Source: CAIQQQ01 sp040399685 (GTDB taxonomy: Bacteria > Pseudomonadota > Alphaproteobacteria > Acetobacterales > Acetobacteraceae). Taken from it: a DNA stretch of 64,000 bases. The notes beneath the pieces were generated by a model. The model had not been told where the DNA came from. It was given only the letters and a program-made list of their open reading frames with translations, and searched no databases. Positions 8,377 through 16,522 of the stretch are shown piece after piece. The position numbers were made by a program, and so were the translations under genes. Positions within the stretch are counted from its first letter, which is position 1; every line of letters begins with the position of its first letter. The DNA lies in assembly GCA_040399685.1 (NCBI GenBank), contig JBBART010000001.1:186001-250000 (forward strand), read 5' to 3'.

Positions 8377-9743
8377 CGCGAAAGCTGCCGCCCGGTCTGG
8401 TGCTGACGTTCTATGGCGATGACCTGACGGGCTCGACCTCCACCATGGAGGCGCTGGCATTCTCGGGCCTGCCGACCGTCATGTTCCTCGACCCGCCGAC
8501 GCCGCAGCAGCGTGCCCGGTTTGCGGAATATCGCGCCATCGGCATCGCCGGCATTGCGCGGTCGCAGACGCCGGAGTGGATGGACGACAATCTGCCCGGG
8601 ATTTTCACGGCGCTGGCGGCGATGGGGGCGCCGGTGGTGCACCATAAGATTTGCTCGACGTTTGATTCAGCACCCACCATCGGGTCGATCGGTCGGGCCA
8701 TCGAGATCGCAGCACCGATTGTGGGCGGGGATTGGCACCCGCTTTTGGTCGCGGCCCCGGTGATTGGCCGGTATCAGGCGTTTGGCACCCTGTTCGCGCC
8801 GTTCGCGGGGGCTGTGCATCGGCTGGACCGGCATCCGTCCATGTCCCGCCATCCGGTCACGCCGATGCGGGAGGCGGATGTTCGCCGGCATCTGGCGCAG
8901 CAGACGCAGATGGGGCTCGGGCTGGTGGACCTTGCGGCGATGAAGCGGGGCGAGGGCGATGTGGCGCTGGACCGCGAGATTGCTGCCGGTGCGCGGGTGG
9001 TGGCGCTGGACGTGGTGGACGACGAGACACTGGCCGAGGCCGGCCGGCTGATCTGGGAGCGGGGCGGGGAACGCTGCTTTGCCATCGGCTCGCAAGGGAT
9101 TGAATACGCGCTGACGGCCTATTGGCGCGCCGCGGGTTTGCTGGCCGCAGCACCGCCGCCGCCGTGTCTGGCGGGTGTGGAGCGGATTGCCTGCGTGTCC
9201 GGCTCCTGCGCGCCGGTCACCGCCGGGCAGATTGCCCATGCCTGCGCCCATGGCTTCGCGCCGGTCCGTCTGGAGGCCGCGCGCGCCGTGGATGCGGCGG
9301 ACTGGAGGGCGGCCATTGGCGAGGCGTCACATGCGGCCCTGGCGGCCCTCGGTGAAGGGCGTGATCCGTTGATCCACACCGCCACCGGCCCGGATGATCC
9401 GGCTTTGGCCGCCTTCGCCACCGCCGTCGAGACCAGCGGCGCATCGCTGGGCGCCATCAATGACCGTATCGGCGACGGGCTGGGCCGTATCCTCGATGCG
9501 GTGATGGGCGAGGCGGGGCTTGCGCGCGGCGTGATCGCCGGGGGCGACACGTCCAGCCATGCGGCGCGGGCGATGGGCATCAACGCGTTCACCGCCTTGG
9601 CGCCGATCGCACCGGGTGCGCCTTTGTGCCGGGGCTTTTCGGACGATCCGGCGCGGGACGGTCGGCATCTGGTGCTCAAGGGCGGGCAGATCGGCGCGGT
9701 CGACTTTTTCACCACCGTCCGGCGTGGCGGCATTCAACAATAA
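8373..9743 (+). CDS. oiaK: Four-carbon acid sugar kinase (DUF1537) family, probable 3-oxo-isoapionate kinase
   Basis: A 456-residue kinase of the DUF1537/OtnK family, which phosphorylates acid sugars with ATP. The N-terminal substrate domain begins with FYGDDLTGSTSTMEAL. The nucleotide-binding C-terminal domain shows CVSGSCAPVTAGQI and the late motif GGDTSSHAARAMGI. Its ATG overlaps the stop of the RuBisCO-like gene (ATGA), so the two are translationally coupled. Between a RuBisCO-like decarboxylase and an ApnO-like enzyme, the natural substrate is 3-oxo-isoapionate, whose 4-phosphate is the decarboxylase substrate. Other four-carbon acids remain possible because the family is broad. Confidence 0.8.
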   Translation: MTRKLPPGLVLTFYGDDLTGSTSTMEALAFSGLPTVMFLDPPTPQQRARFAEYRAIGIAGIARSQTPEWMDDNLPGIFTALAAMGAPVVHHKICSTFDSAPTIGSIGRAIEIAAPIVGGDWHPLLVAAPVIGRYQAFGTLFAPFAGAVHRLDRHPSMSRHPVTPMREADVRRHLAQQTQMGLGLVDLAAMKRGEGDVALDREIAAGARVVALDVVDDETLAEAGRLIWERGGERCFAIGSQGIEYALTAYWRAAGLLAAAPPPPCLAGVERIACVSGSCAPVTAGQIAHACAHGFAPVRLEAARAVDAADWRAAIGEASHAALAALGEGRDPLIHTATGPDDPALAAFATAVETSGASLGAINDRIGDGLGRILDAVMGEAGLARGVIAGGDTSSHAARAMGINAFTALAPIAPGAPLCRGFSDDPARDGRHLVLKGGQIGAVDFFTTVRRGGIQQ

Positions 9744-9759
9744 ATCGGGAGACGACACG

Positions 9760-10599
9760 ATGACGACAATCGCATTGCTTGGGGCTGGCGGAAAAATGGG
9801 TGTCCGGCTCGCCACCAACCTGCAGGGGGGCCGCTTTACGGTGGATCATGTGGAGGTGTCCGAGGTTGGGCGCGCCCGGTTGAAGGAGACGACGGGGCTG
9901 GAGTGCGTGGCACAGGATGAGGCGCTGGCTCGGGCCGATGTGGTGCTGATGGCCGTGCCGGATCGGCTGATCGGCAAGATCGCCCATGCCATCGTGGGCA
10001 AGGTGCGGCCGGGCACCGCCTTCATCGTGCTGGACGCCGCGGCCCCCCATGCCGGCGAAATGCCGGAACGGGCGGATGTGACATATTTCGTCACGCATCC
10101 ATGCCATCCGCCGATCTTCAACGACGAGACGACCGCGCTGGCCAAGAAGGATTTCTTCGGCGGCGTGGATGCCAAGCAGCACATTGTCTGCGCGTTGATG
10201 CAGGGGCCTGAGGCGCACTATGCGCTGTGCGAGGAGATTGCGCGGGCCATCTACAAGCCGGTGATGAACGCCCATCGCTGCACGGTGGAGCAGATCGCCA
10301 TTCTGGAACCGGCGCTGTCCGAGACGGTGGCGATCACGATGTGCATCGCGATGAAAGAGGCCTGCGACGAGGCCGTGCGGCGCGGCGTCCCGAAGGATGC
10401 GGCGGTCGATTTCATGCTCGGCCACATCAACATCGGACTGTCGATTGCATTTGGCGTGTTTCCGGAGGGCAAGTTCTCCGATGGCGCGCTGCACGCCATC
10501 GCCCAGGCCAAGCCGCAGATCTTCCGCGAGGGCTGGCTTGAGCGGATCTTCGCGCCGGAGGCGGTGCTGCAATCGGTGAAGGATATTTGCAACGCCTGA
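9760..10599 (+). CDS. apnO: NAD-dependent oxidoisomerase, ApnO-like (probable D-apionate oxidoisomerase)
   Basis: A 279-residue dehydrogenase with an N-terminal Rossmann fold (IALLGAGGKMGVRLA) and a helical C-terminal domain like that of 6-phosphogluconate dehydrogenases. ApnO converts D-apionate to 3-oxo-isoapionate, the first committed step of the pathway completed by the two genes upstream. Visible landmarks include the histidine-rich stretch THPCHPPIF and helix AILEPALSETVAITMCIAMKE. The ATG at 9760 follows CGGGAGA; the frame is open much further upstream inside oiaK but without a ribosome site. The three-gene set together makes the assignment much stronger than any one gene. Confidence 0.78.
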   Translation: MTTIALLGAGGKMGVRLATNLQGGRFTVDHVEVSEVGRARLKETTGLECVAQDEALARADVVLMAVPDRLIGKIAHAIVGKVRPGTAFIVLDAAAPHAGEMPERADVTYFVTHPCHPPIFNDETTALAKKDFFGGVDAKQHIVCALMQGPEAHYALCEEIARAIYKPVMNAHRCTVEQIAILEPALSETVAITMCIAMKEACDEAVRRGVPKDAAVDFMLGHINIGLSIAFGVFPEGKFSDGALHAIAQAKPQIFREGWLERIFAPEAVLQSVKDICNA

Positions 10600-10609
10600 G
10601 AGCATACCT

Positions 10610-10669
10610 CGCGTGGTTCGATGGAATGGTGTTAGCTGCTTGGCAAATAAGCGGGACATCGAACCCGCG
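10610..10669. repeat. Large intercistronic stem-loop in the apionate operon
   Basis: GGTTCGATG (10615–10623) pairs with CATCGAACC (10657–10665); CGCG on each outer flank (10610–10613 and 10666–10669) extends the stem past a single bulged T. The result is a 13-pair stem around a 33-base loop in the gap between apnO and the AtuA-like gene. It lacks a T run, so it may be an mRNA processing or stability element rather than a terminator. Confidence 0.5.
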
Positions 10670-10686
10670 GGGCTCTTGGGGGTGGC

Positions 10687-12051
10687 ATGGCGGGGAATTT
10701 CCTGGTCGGGTGTGGTGCGGGGTTTTCGGGGGATCGGATCGATGCCGCGGTGTCTGTGGTGGCCGCGATCATTGCATCGGGCCGCCCCGGGGCGCTGATC
10801 TTTGAAACCCTGGCCGAGCGCACCCTGGCCCTTGGCCACCGAGCCCGAAAAAACAATCCCGAGATGGGTTATGATCCGCTGCTGCCGGAATTCCTGCCGC
10901 TGATCTTGGCCGACTGCGTGCGCAACGCCATTCCCATCGTGAGCAATTTCGGCGCCGCCAATCCGCCGGCGGCGGCGCGGCTGATCCAGCGCATGGCGCA
11001 GGAACTGGGCCTGGAGCCGCTTCGGATCGCGGTGGTGGACGGCGACGACATCAACGGCGTGGTGGATATGCGGTCGCTGGAGGTGTGCGACGGCGATGCC
11101 AGCCTGGTGGGCGACGAAACCGAGATTGTGGCGGCGAACGTCTATCTTGGCGCCAAGCCGATCGCGGATGCGCTTCTGGCTGGCGCGCAGATCGTCGTCA
11201 CCGGCCGGGTGGCGGACCCAGCCTTGGCGCTCGGACCGCTGGTGGCCCATTTCGGCTGGGCGTGGGACGACTGGAACCGCATCGCGGCTGGAACGCTGGT
11301 GGGGCATCTGCTGGAATGCGGCGCGCAGGTGACGGGCGGATACTTCGCTGATCCTGGCTTCAAGGATGTGCCGTCACCGGAGACGATCGGCTTTCCCATC
11401 GCCGAGGTGTCGGCCGATGGGGACATCGTGATCACCAAGGCGGCCGGCACCGGCGGTGCGGTGGATCTGCTGACCGTGAAGGAGCAGATCCTGTACGAGA
11501 TGCACGACCCCGCCGCCTACCTGACGCCGGATGTCACGCTCGATGTCACCAACGTGACGCTGGAACAGATCGGGCCGGACCGTGTGGCGGTTCGGGGGGC
11601 TGTCGGCCATAGTGCGCCGCCCAGCCTGAAGGCGACCGTCACCTATCCCGGCGACTGGCTTGGTGAGGCGGAAATTTCCTATGGCGGCCCCAACGCGCTC
11701 GCCCGGGCGCGGCTGGCGGGGGAGACAGTGCGCAGGCGCATCGTGCTGCGCAATCTTCCGGTCAAAATCAGGATCGATCTGATCGGCACCCAAAGTATCT
11801 TTGATTCCGATGATGGGGCGCTGGGGACGGAGGGCGTGCCGGAACCTGCCGAGGTGCGGGTTCGGTTGGCTGTGTCCGGCGTGGCGCAGAAGGCGGTGGA
11901 TCAAAGCCTGCAAGAGGTGTTGGCGCTGTATACCTGCGGCCCCGCTGGAGGTGGCGGTGTGCGGTCGCGCACGCAGAACCGGATCAAGACCGTGTCGTAT
12001 CTGGTGCCGCGCAATGCTGTCAGCCCGCGCTTCACGTTTTTGGAGGCGTAG
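10687..12051 (+). CDS. AtuA-like protein (DUF1446), large part
   Basis: A 454-residue protein of the AtuA/DUF1446 family. AtuA was named from acyclic terpene utilisation, but its chemistry is not established. Family landmarks include the glycine-rich start GNFLVGCGAGFSGD, the VVDGDDI segment, TGRVADPALALGPL, and TGGYFADPG followed by GFPIAEVSADGDIVITK. It has no signal peptide. The ATG at 10687 follows a G-rich stretch. It is followed within two bases by the small AtuA-like partner, so the usual AtuA fold appears here as two polypeptides. Its place behind apnO suggests a role in the same acid-sugar pathway or an accessory step (inference). Confidence 0.85.
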   Translation: MAGNFLVGCGAGFSGDRIDAAVSVVAAIIASGRPGALIFETLAERTLALGHRARKNNPEMGYDPLLPEFLPLILADCVRNAIPIVSNFGAANPPAAARLIQRMAQELGLEPLRIAVVDGDDINGVVDMRSLEVCDGDASLVGDETEIVAANVYLGAKPIADALLAGAQIVVTGRVADPALALGPLVAHFGWAWDDWNRIAAGTLVGHLLECGAQVTGGYFADPGFKDVPSPETIGFPIAEVSADGDIVITKAAGTGGAVDLLTVKEQILYEMHDPAAYLTPDVTLDVTNVTLEQIGPDRVAVRGAVGHSAPPSLKATVTYPGDWLGEAEISYGGPNALARARLAGETVRRRIVLRNLPVKIRIDLIGTQSIFDSDDGALGTEGVPEPAEVRVRLAVSGVAQKAVDQSLQEVLALYTCGPAGGGGVRSRTQNRIKTVSYLVPRNAVSPRFTFLEA

Positions 12052-12053
12052 AC

Positions 12054-12410
12054 ATGGCGCTTGTTGCATTGCACGAGATTGCGCATGGCCGCGCTGGCGA
12101 CAAGGGCAACCGGCTCAACATCAGCGTTATTGCCTATGAGGCCGCTGCCTGGCCGGCGCTGCTGCGGGAGGTGTCCGAGGCGCGCGTGCTGGCGCTGTTC
12201 CGCCATCGCGGGGCAACCAAGGTGGTGCGCTATGTGTTGCCGAATTTGATGGCGATGAATTTCGTGATCGATGACGTGCTGGAAGGCGGGGTGAATTCCA
12301 GCCTGTCCGTCGACGCGCACGGCAAGAGCCATTCTTTTCGGCTACTGGATATGGAGATCGAGGCGCCCGACGCGCTGCAACGGCGCAGCCAGCGGGCGGA
12401 ATGCCCATGA
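12054..12410 (+). CDS. AtuA-like small partner (ferredoxin-fold C-terminal domain)
   Basis: A 118-residue protein matching the C-terminal domain that is fused to AtuA in some organisms and separate in others. The opening ALHEIAHGRAGDKGNRLNISVIAY and the VLPNLMAMNFVIDDVL(x)GG segment are the recognisable parts. GGAGG lies at the end of the preceding gene and the ATG follows its stop by two bases, so co-translation is expected. It probably forms a complex with the 454-residue protein. Confidence 0.82.
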   Translation: MALVALHEIAHGRAGDKGNRLNISVIAYEAAAWPALLREVSEARVLALFRHRGATKVVRYVLPNLMAMNFVIDDVLEGGVNSSLSVDAHGKSHSFRLLDMEIEAPDALQRRSQRAECP

Positions 12411-12436
12411 TCGCGCACGAACTGAGGTGGAAATCA

Positions 12437-13435
12437 ATGTGGAACTTTCTCGCTGGCATCGCCGTGGCTCTGACACTCGCGGCTCCTGCCCGGGCGGAGG
12501 TGTCTGAGATCACCGTCGCCCAGCAATACGGGGTCAGTTTCCTGCCGCTGATGGTGATGGAGCATAACGGGCTGGTGGAAAAGCGCGCCAAGGCGGCCGG
12601 GCTTCCGGCGTTGACGGTGAACTGGGCCAAGGTGGCCGGCCCCAGCGTGATGAATGACGGGCTGCTGTCCGGCACCATCCATTTCGCGGCCCAGGGTGCG
12701 CCGTCGTTGATCCTGTTGTGGGACCGCACGCGGGGCAATGTCGGCATCAAGGGCGTGGCCGCGATGACGACCTATCCGCTGTATCTCATCACCAACGACC
12801 CTGCGGTGAAAGAGATCAAGGATTTCGGGCCGCGCCACAAGATTGCCGTGCCGTCCGTGAAGATTTCAACACAGGCCATCATGTTGCAGATGGCCTCGGC
12901 CCAGGCGTTTGGCGCGGGCGAGTTCGCACGGCTGGACCCGTTGACGATCTCGCTGTCCCACCCCGATGCGGTGCTGGCGTTGTCCAGCGGCACGGCGGGG
13001 GTGAACGCGCATTTCAGTTCGTCGCCGTTCTATGAGCAGGAGATGAAGCTGCCGGGGATGCATCTCATCACCACCAACTACGAAATTCTCGGTGGCCCTG
13101 CGACGGCGATTGTGGTGACGGCCACGTCCAAGTTCCGCAGTGCGAACCCGATTGCCTATAAGGCGTTCCTCGATGCCGAACGGGAGGCGATCGAGATCAT
13201 CAACAAGGACAAGCGGGCGGCGGCGGCGCTTTATATCGAGGTTGCCCGCGACACCAAAAACAGCGTTGACGACATTCTGAAGATCATCGCCGACAAGGAC
13301 TATGCCTTTACCTTGCAGCCGCAGAAGGTGTTCGCTACCGCGACCTTCATGGCGAAGGTGGGTTCCATCCGGCAGGCGCCGAAATCGGTGGCGGATATGT
13401 TCTTCCCCGACATTGCCGATCTTGGTGGCGATTAG
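12437..13435 (+). CDS. ABC transporter substrate-binding protein, NitT/TauT type, orphan
   Basis: A 332-residue exported binding protein. The signal peptide is clear from the ATG at 12437 (MWNFLAGIAVALTLAAPARA), which is preceded by GAGGTGG. The mature part resembles NitT/TauT-family solute binders (EITVAQQYGVSFLPLMVMEHNGLVEK; SGTIHFAAQGAPSLILLWD). No cognate permease or ATPase gene is in the window. As last gene of the RuBisCO-like operon it probably captures a substrate of that pathway for a transporter encoded elsewhere. Its TAG stop overlaps the stop codon of the convergent lactonase gene. Confidence 0.82.
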   Translation: MWNFLAGIAVALTLAAPARAEVSEITVAQQYGVSFLPLMVMEHNGLVEKRAKAAGLPALTVNWAKVAGPSVMNDGLLSGTIHFAAQGAPSLILLWDRTRGNVGIKGVAAMTTYPLYLITNDPAVKEIKDFGPRHKIAVPSVKISTQAIMLQMASAQAFGAGEFARLDPLTISLSHPDAVLALSSGTAGVNAHFSSSPFYEQEMKLPGMHLITTNYEILGGPATAIVVTATSKFRSANPIAYKAFLDAEREAIEIINKDKRAAAALYIEVARDTKNSVDDILKIIADKDYAFTLQPQKVFATATFMAKVGSIRQAPKSVADMFFPDIADLGGD

Positions 13436-14277
13436 GCCGGCAATGTGCCCCTGAGGCCATAGAAGGCGATGGCGTTGTCGCCGAAAATGGCTGCCTGTTC
13501 GGCTGGCGGCAGATGTGCGGTCAGGCGGTGTGCCCAGTCCCACCAGATGGCGTAGTCGCTGTGGGTGGTCACCACGGGCCAGTCGCTGCCGAACAGCAGG
13601 CGATTTGGGCCGAATAATTCCAGCAGCGCCTCCGCATAGGGTGCGATGGCGTCGAGGGGCGCGCCTTGGGCGGCCTCGGTGACAAGGCCCGAGAACTTGC
13701 AATGCACATGCGGGAAGCTGGCCAGCACCGCCATGTCGGCCCGCCAGCTGGCGAAATTGCCGGCGGCGATTTCCGGCTTGGCGGCGTGGTCGATCACCAG
13801 GGGTAGATCGGGATGTCGCTCGATCAGGTATGGCATCTTTGGCAGATGTCGCACGCGGGCCAGGGCGTCGAACGACAGGCCGAGCTCGATCACCGCGCGG
13901 TAGGCCGCATCCTGCTTGGGGCGCAGGAACCAGTCGTCATCGGGGATGTCCTGCCACATCGGGCGAATGCCGCGTAGGCGTTTGTTGGTGGCGAGTTCCG
14001 CCAGCCTGTCGGGGGCGGATGGACCTTCCATGTCTATCCAGCCGACCACGCCGCGCACGCGGGGATCGGTCGCGGCGAGGTGCAGCATGAAGCGGGTTTC
14101 GGCTTCTGTGTCGGCGGCCTGCACCAGAACGATGCCGTCCACCCCGGCTGCGTCAAACAGCGGTTTGCCGTCCGCCGGCAGGAAGTCGCGACAGATGGGA
14201 AGGTCCGGCGTCATCCAGCCATAGTCGCCGCGTGCGACCGACCAGTAATGCACATGCGCGTCGATAATTTCGCTCAT
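13432..14277 (-). CDS. Amidohydrolase-superfamily lactonase, probable L-fucono-lactonase
   Basis: A 281-residue metal-dependent hydrolase of the cog3618 amidohydrolase group, which includes L-fuconolactonase, L-rhamnonolactonase and 2-pyrone-4,6-dicarboxylate lactonase. The beta-barrel metal ligands appear as DAHVHYW near the N-terminus, VIDHAAKP in the middle and LFGSDWPV near the end. The ATG at 14277 overlaps the stop of the aldo/keto reductase (ATGA). With a FucU mutarotase and a sugar dehydrogenase upstream in the same operon, hydrolysis of L-fucono-lactone to L-fuconate is the best-supported role. Related 6-deoxy or L-galacto sugars are also possible. Confidence 0.78.
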   Translation of the reverse strand: MSEIIDAHVHYWSVARGDYGWMTPDLPICRDFLPADGKPLFDAAGVDGIVLVQAADTEAETRFMLHLAATDPRVRGVVGWIDMEGPSAPDRLAELATNKRLRGIRPMWQDIPDDDWFLRPKQDAAYRAVIELGLSFDALARVRHLPKMPYLIERHPDLPLVIDHAAKPEIAAGNFASWRADMAVLASFPHVHCKFSGLVTEAAQGAPLDAIAPYAEALLELFGPNRLLFGSDWPVVTTHSDYAIWWDWAHRLTAHLPPAEQAAIFGDNAIAFYGLRGTLPA

Positions 14278-15278
14278 GGCAGCAAGCCGTTTGCCTGTAA
14301 TTCCTGCCACAGTTCGGCTGGGATAGTCTGGGTGAACAGGGCGAGGTTTTCCGCTACCTCCGCCACGTCCCGCGCGCCCGGGATGATGGTGGTGATGGCC
14401 GGGTGCGAGAGCGGGAATTGCAAGGCGGCGGCGCGCAGGGGCACGTTGTGGCGGGCGCAGATGGCCGTGATGGCGCGCGTGCGTTCCAGGATCTCCGGGG
14501 CTGCGGGGGCGTAGTCATACATTGCGCCCGGGACGGCGCCGGTGGCGAGGATGCCGGAGTTGTATGGCCCGCCCAGGATGATGCCGATGCCCTTTTGTGC
14601 GCAGAGCGGCATCAGCGAGGGCAAGGCGCCCTGGTCGAGCAAGGTGTAGCGACCGGCCAGCAGGAAGCAGTCGAAATCGCCTTCCTCGGCGAAATCCTGG
14701 CAGGCCTGCCATTCGTTCAGCCCGGCGCCGATGGCGCGCACGGCGCCTTGTTCGCGCAGGGACACCAAGGCGCGGTGCGCGCCGTTCATGGCTTCGCGGA
14801 ACCGTGTGGGGTAGGCGTCTTCGCCATGGTTGCGGCGGTCGCAGTCGTGCAGCAGCAGGATGTCGATCTTGTCGGTGCCGAGGCGCTGCAGGCTGTCCTC
14901 GAAGGAGCGCATGATGCCGTCATAGCTGTAGTCGATGCGCGGGGCGAACGGGGCGGGGTGGTTGAACAGGCTGTCGGCCGGGCTGCCCGGGCCGTCGGCG
15001 GCGCCGCGCCGGTGCAGGCGCCAGCCGGCCTTGGTGGACAGCACGATATCGCCGGGCATCCGGCGCAGGGCCGCGCCCATGCGGTGCTCGGCGAGGCCGA
15101 AGCCGTAGAGGGGCGCCGTGTCGAAGTATCGGATGCCGCTGGCATAGGCCTCGGCCACGGTCGCCATGGCGCCGTCTTCGCTTTGGGCCTTGTAGAGATT
15201 GCCGAGCCCGGTGCTGCCGAAGCCCAGTGTGGTCAGCGCGATGCCGGTGCGGCCGAGGGTGCGGGTTGGCAGCGTCAT
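14274..15278 (-). CDS. Aldo/keto reductase, probable L-fucose (D-threo-aldose) 1-dehydrogenase
   Basis: A 334-residue NAD(P)-dependent aldo/keto reductase resembling D-threo-aldose 1-dehydrogenase/L-fucose dehydrogenase, which oxidises the anomeric carbon to a lactone. The AKR tetrad is visible: Asp and Tyr in YFDTAPLYG, Lys in LSTKAGW, His in LLLHDCD. The C-terminal cofactor motif is IIPGARDVAEV. The ATG at 15278 overlaps the fucU stop and the gene's own stop overlaps the lactonase start, so mutarotase, dehydrogenase and lactonase are translationally linked. The enzyme would feed its lactone directly to the next gene product. Confidence 0.82.
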   Translation of the reverse strand: MTLPTRTLGRTGIALTTLGFGSTGLGNLYKAQSEDGAMATVAEAYASGIRYFDTAPLYGFGLAEHRMGAALRRMPGDIVLSTKAGWRLHRRGAADGPGSPADSLFNHPAPFAPRIDYSYDGIMRSFEDSLQRLGTDKIDILLLHDCDRRNHGEDAYPTRFREAMNGAHRALVSLREQGAVRAIGAGLNEWQACQDFAEEGDFDCFLLAGRYTLLDQGALPSLMPLCAQKGIGIILGGPYNSGILATGAVPGAMYDYAPAAPEILERTRAITAICARHNVPLRAAALQFPLSHPAITTIIPGARDVAEVAENLALFTQTIPAELWQELQANGLLP

Positions 15279-15697
15279 GGCCGGAACGCCCCTTTGCGCA
15301 GAAGGATATTGCCCCACCAGCGGGGCTCGCCGGTGGCGATGATGGCGTAGGCGCTGGCGGCGCGGCGATAGAAATCATGGCGCTCCACATCCTCGATCGC
15401 GACGGCCTGGCCTTCGGCGGCATCGAGCAGGATCTGGAATTCGCCGATGATGGGCGGGCGGCCCTCGGCGGGTGTCATGACGGCGGTGGGGTGGGCCACG
15501 AAGCTGTCCAATGGCAGTAAGGTGAGCACGGCTTCGAGGATGTCGGGGGCGGTGCTGCCGCCCGCGTGCACAAGCCGTTTGGCGTTGGCGGCGGCGGGGA
15601 AGTTGCTGTCGACAATGGCGATTTCGTCGCCGTGGCCCATTTCGGCCAGTACCGTGAGCAAAGGTGCGGATAGCAGCCTGTGCAGTCCCTTGAGCAT
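15275..15697 (-). CDS. fucU: L-fucose mutarotase (RbsD/FucU family)
   Basis: A 140-residue mutarotase interconverting sugar anomers. The family start LLTVLAEMGHGDEIAIVDSNFPA contains the catalytic His and Asp; the C-terminal WGN(I/L) region is also present. The ATG at 15697 follows GGGGGAA; the frame runs further to 15715. First gene of the operon with the dehydrogenase and lactonase. It favours FucU over RbsD because the rest of the operon fits fucose oxidation. The gene diverges from the GntR regulator and probably shares its operator. Confidence 0.87.
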   Translation of the reverse strand: MLKGLHRLLSAPLLTVLAEMGHGDEIAIVDSNFPAAANAKRLVHAGGSTAPDILEAVLTLLPLDSFVAHPTAVMTPAEGRPPIIGEFQILLDAAEGQAVAIEDVERHDFYRRAASAYAIIATGEPRWWGNILLRKGAFRP

Positions 15698-15839
15698 TGT
15701 CACGTTCCCCCGCAAAGCGCGCCGTCGTTACGGCTGCGCCAGAGTGGCAGAGCGCCCCGCAATTGGGGATGGAAAAAGCGCGTAGGCTCGAAAAATATCG
15801 GCTTGCGTTCCGGTGATGGGGCGATATCATCTCGCTCAA

Positions 15840-15858
15840 TATCGATAATATAGCGATA
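15840..15858. promoter_or_regulatory. Candidate GntR operator
   Basis: TATCG (15840–15844) and CGATA (15854–15858) form an inverted repeat with a nine-base AT-rich spacer. It lies directly in front of the GntR ribosome site, in the gap between divergent fucU and GntR genes, so it is a natural autoregulatory site. Arm length is short, so confidence is low. Confidence 0.3.
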
Positions 15859-15868
15859 GGAGGGATGG

Positions 15869-16522
15869 ATTCCAGGCAAACGCGCCACCGCAAATCGCAG
15901 CCAGAGCATTCTCAATGAGATGCGGCGGCGGATTGTGCTGAATGAGTTGCAGCCGGGTGCGGTGCTGACGGAATTGTCGCTGGCGGCCGATCTCGGCAGC
16001 AGCCAGGCCTCGATCCGCGAGGCGTTGCTGCGGCTGGAGGGCGAGGGGCTGGTGGTGCGGTCCGGTCATCAGGGCACCACTGTCACGGGGCTGGAAGCCG
16101 TTGAGGCGCGCGAAATCCTGGGTCTGCGCAAGCGTATCGAGACCCGTGCGGCCAGCCTGATCATTCGCCATCGCAGTGCTGCCGATATGGAGCGGTTGCA
16201 GGCCTTGCTGGCCGATATGCAGGCGGCGGCGGAAACCGATGATCTGGGCGCCATGGTGCAGGCCGACACCGCGTTTCATCTGGCGTTGTTTCGCATCTCG
16301 CGGCTGCACGCCATGGAGCCGATTTTGGCGCGGTGTATTTTGCACACGCATCGCTTTCGCCTGTGGGCGCCCTGGCATCGTCGCCCGTTGCGGCGCACCG
16401 CGGACCGGCATCTGCCGATTTTGGACGCGCTGGCCCAGGGGGATGCGGCAGCGCTGCGCCGGCATATCGATGAACATCTCGACACCATCGTTGAAAATCC
16501 CACACCGGGAGGGGAACCATGA
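15869..16522 (+). CDS. GntR-family regulator, FadR/FCD subfamily
   Basis: A transcriptional regulator with an N-terminal winged helix (SSQASIREALLRLEGEGLVVR) and a C-terminal all-helical FCD effector domain carrying the usual acid/His ligands (ADTAFHLALF, RHIDEHLD). The first ATG (15920) would cut off half of the first DNA-binding helix. The same frame reads back to 15860, and an ATT codon at 15869 lies five bases after a strong AGGAGG (15858–15863). An ATT start, or a one-base insertion after an ATG at 15865, would restore the normal N-terminus. It diverges from the fucose operon and overlaps the esterase start (ATGA). Likely ligand is a sugar acid from that pathway. Confidence 0.82.
   Translation: MPGKRATANRSQSILNEMRRRIVLNELQPGAVLTELSLAADLGSSQASIREALLRLEGEGLVVRSGHQGTTVTGLEAVEAREILGLRKRIETRAASLIIRHRSAADMERLQALLADMQAAAETDDLGAMVQADTAFHLALFRISRLHAMEPILARCILHTHRFRLWAPWHRRPLRRTADRHLPILDALAQGDAAALRRHIDEHLDTIVENPTPGGEP

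Noticed and set aside
10640..10669. tRNA T-arm-like sequence on the minus strand (GGGTTCGATG)
   Set aside because: The loop would have eight bases and break the invariant 53–61 pair, and the required 5' half would fall inside the AtuA-like gene. Treated as part of the stem-loop instead.
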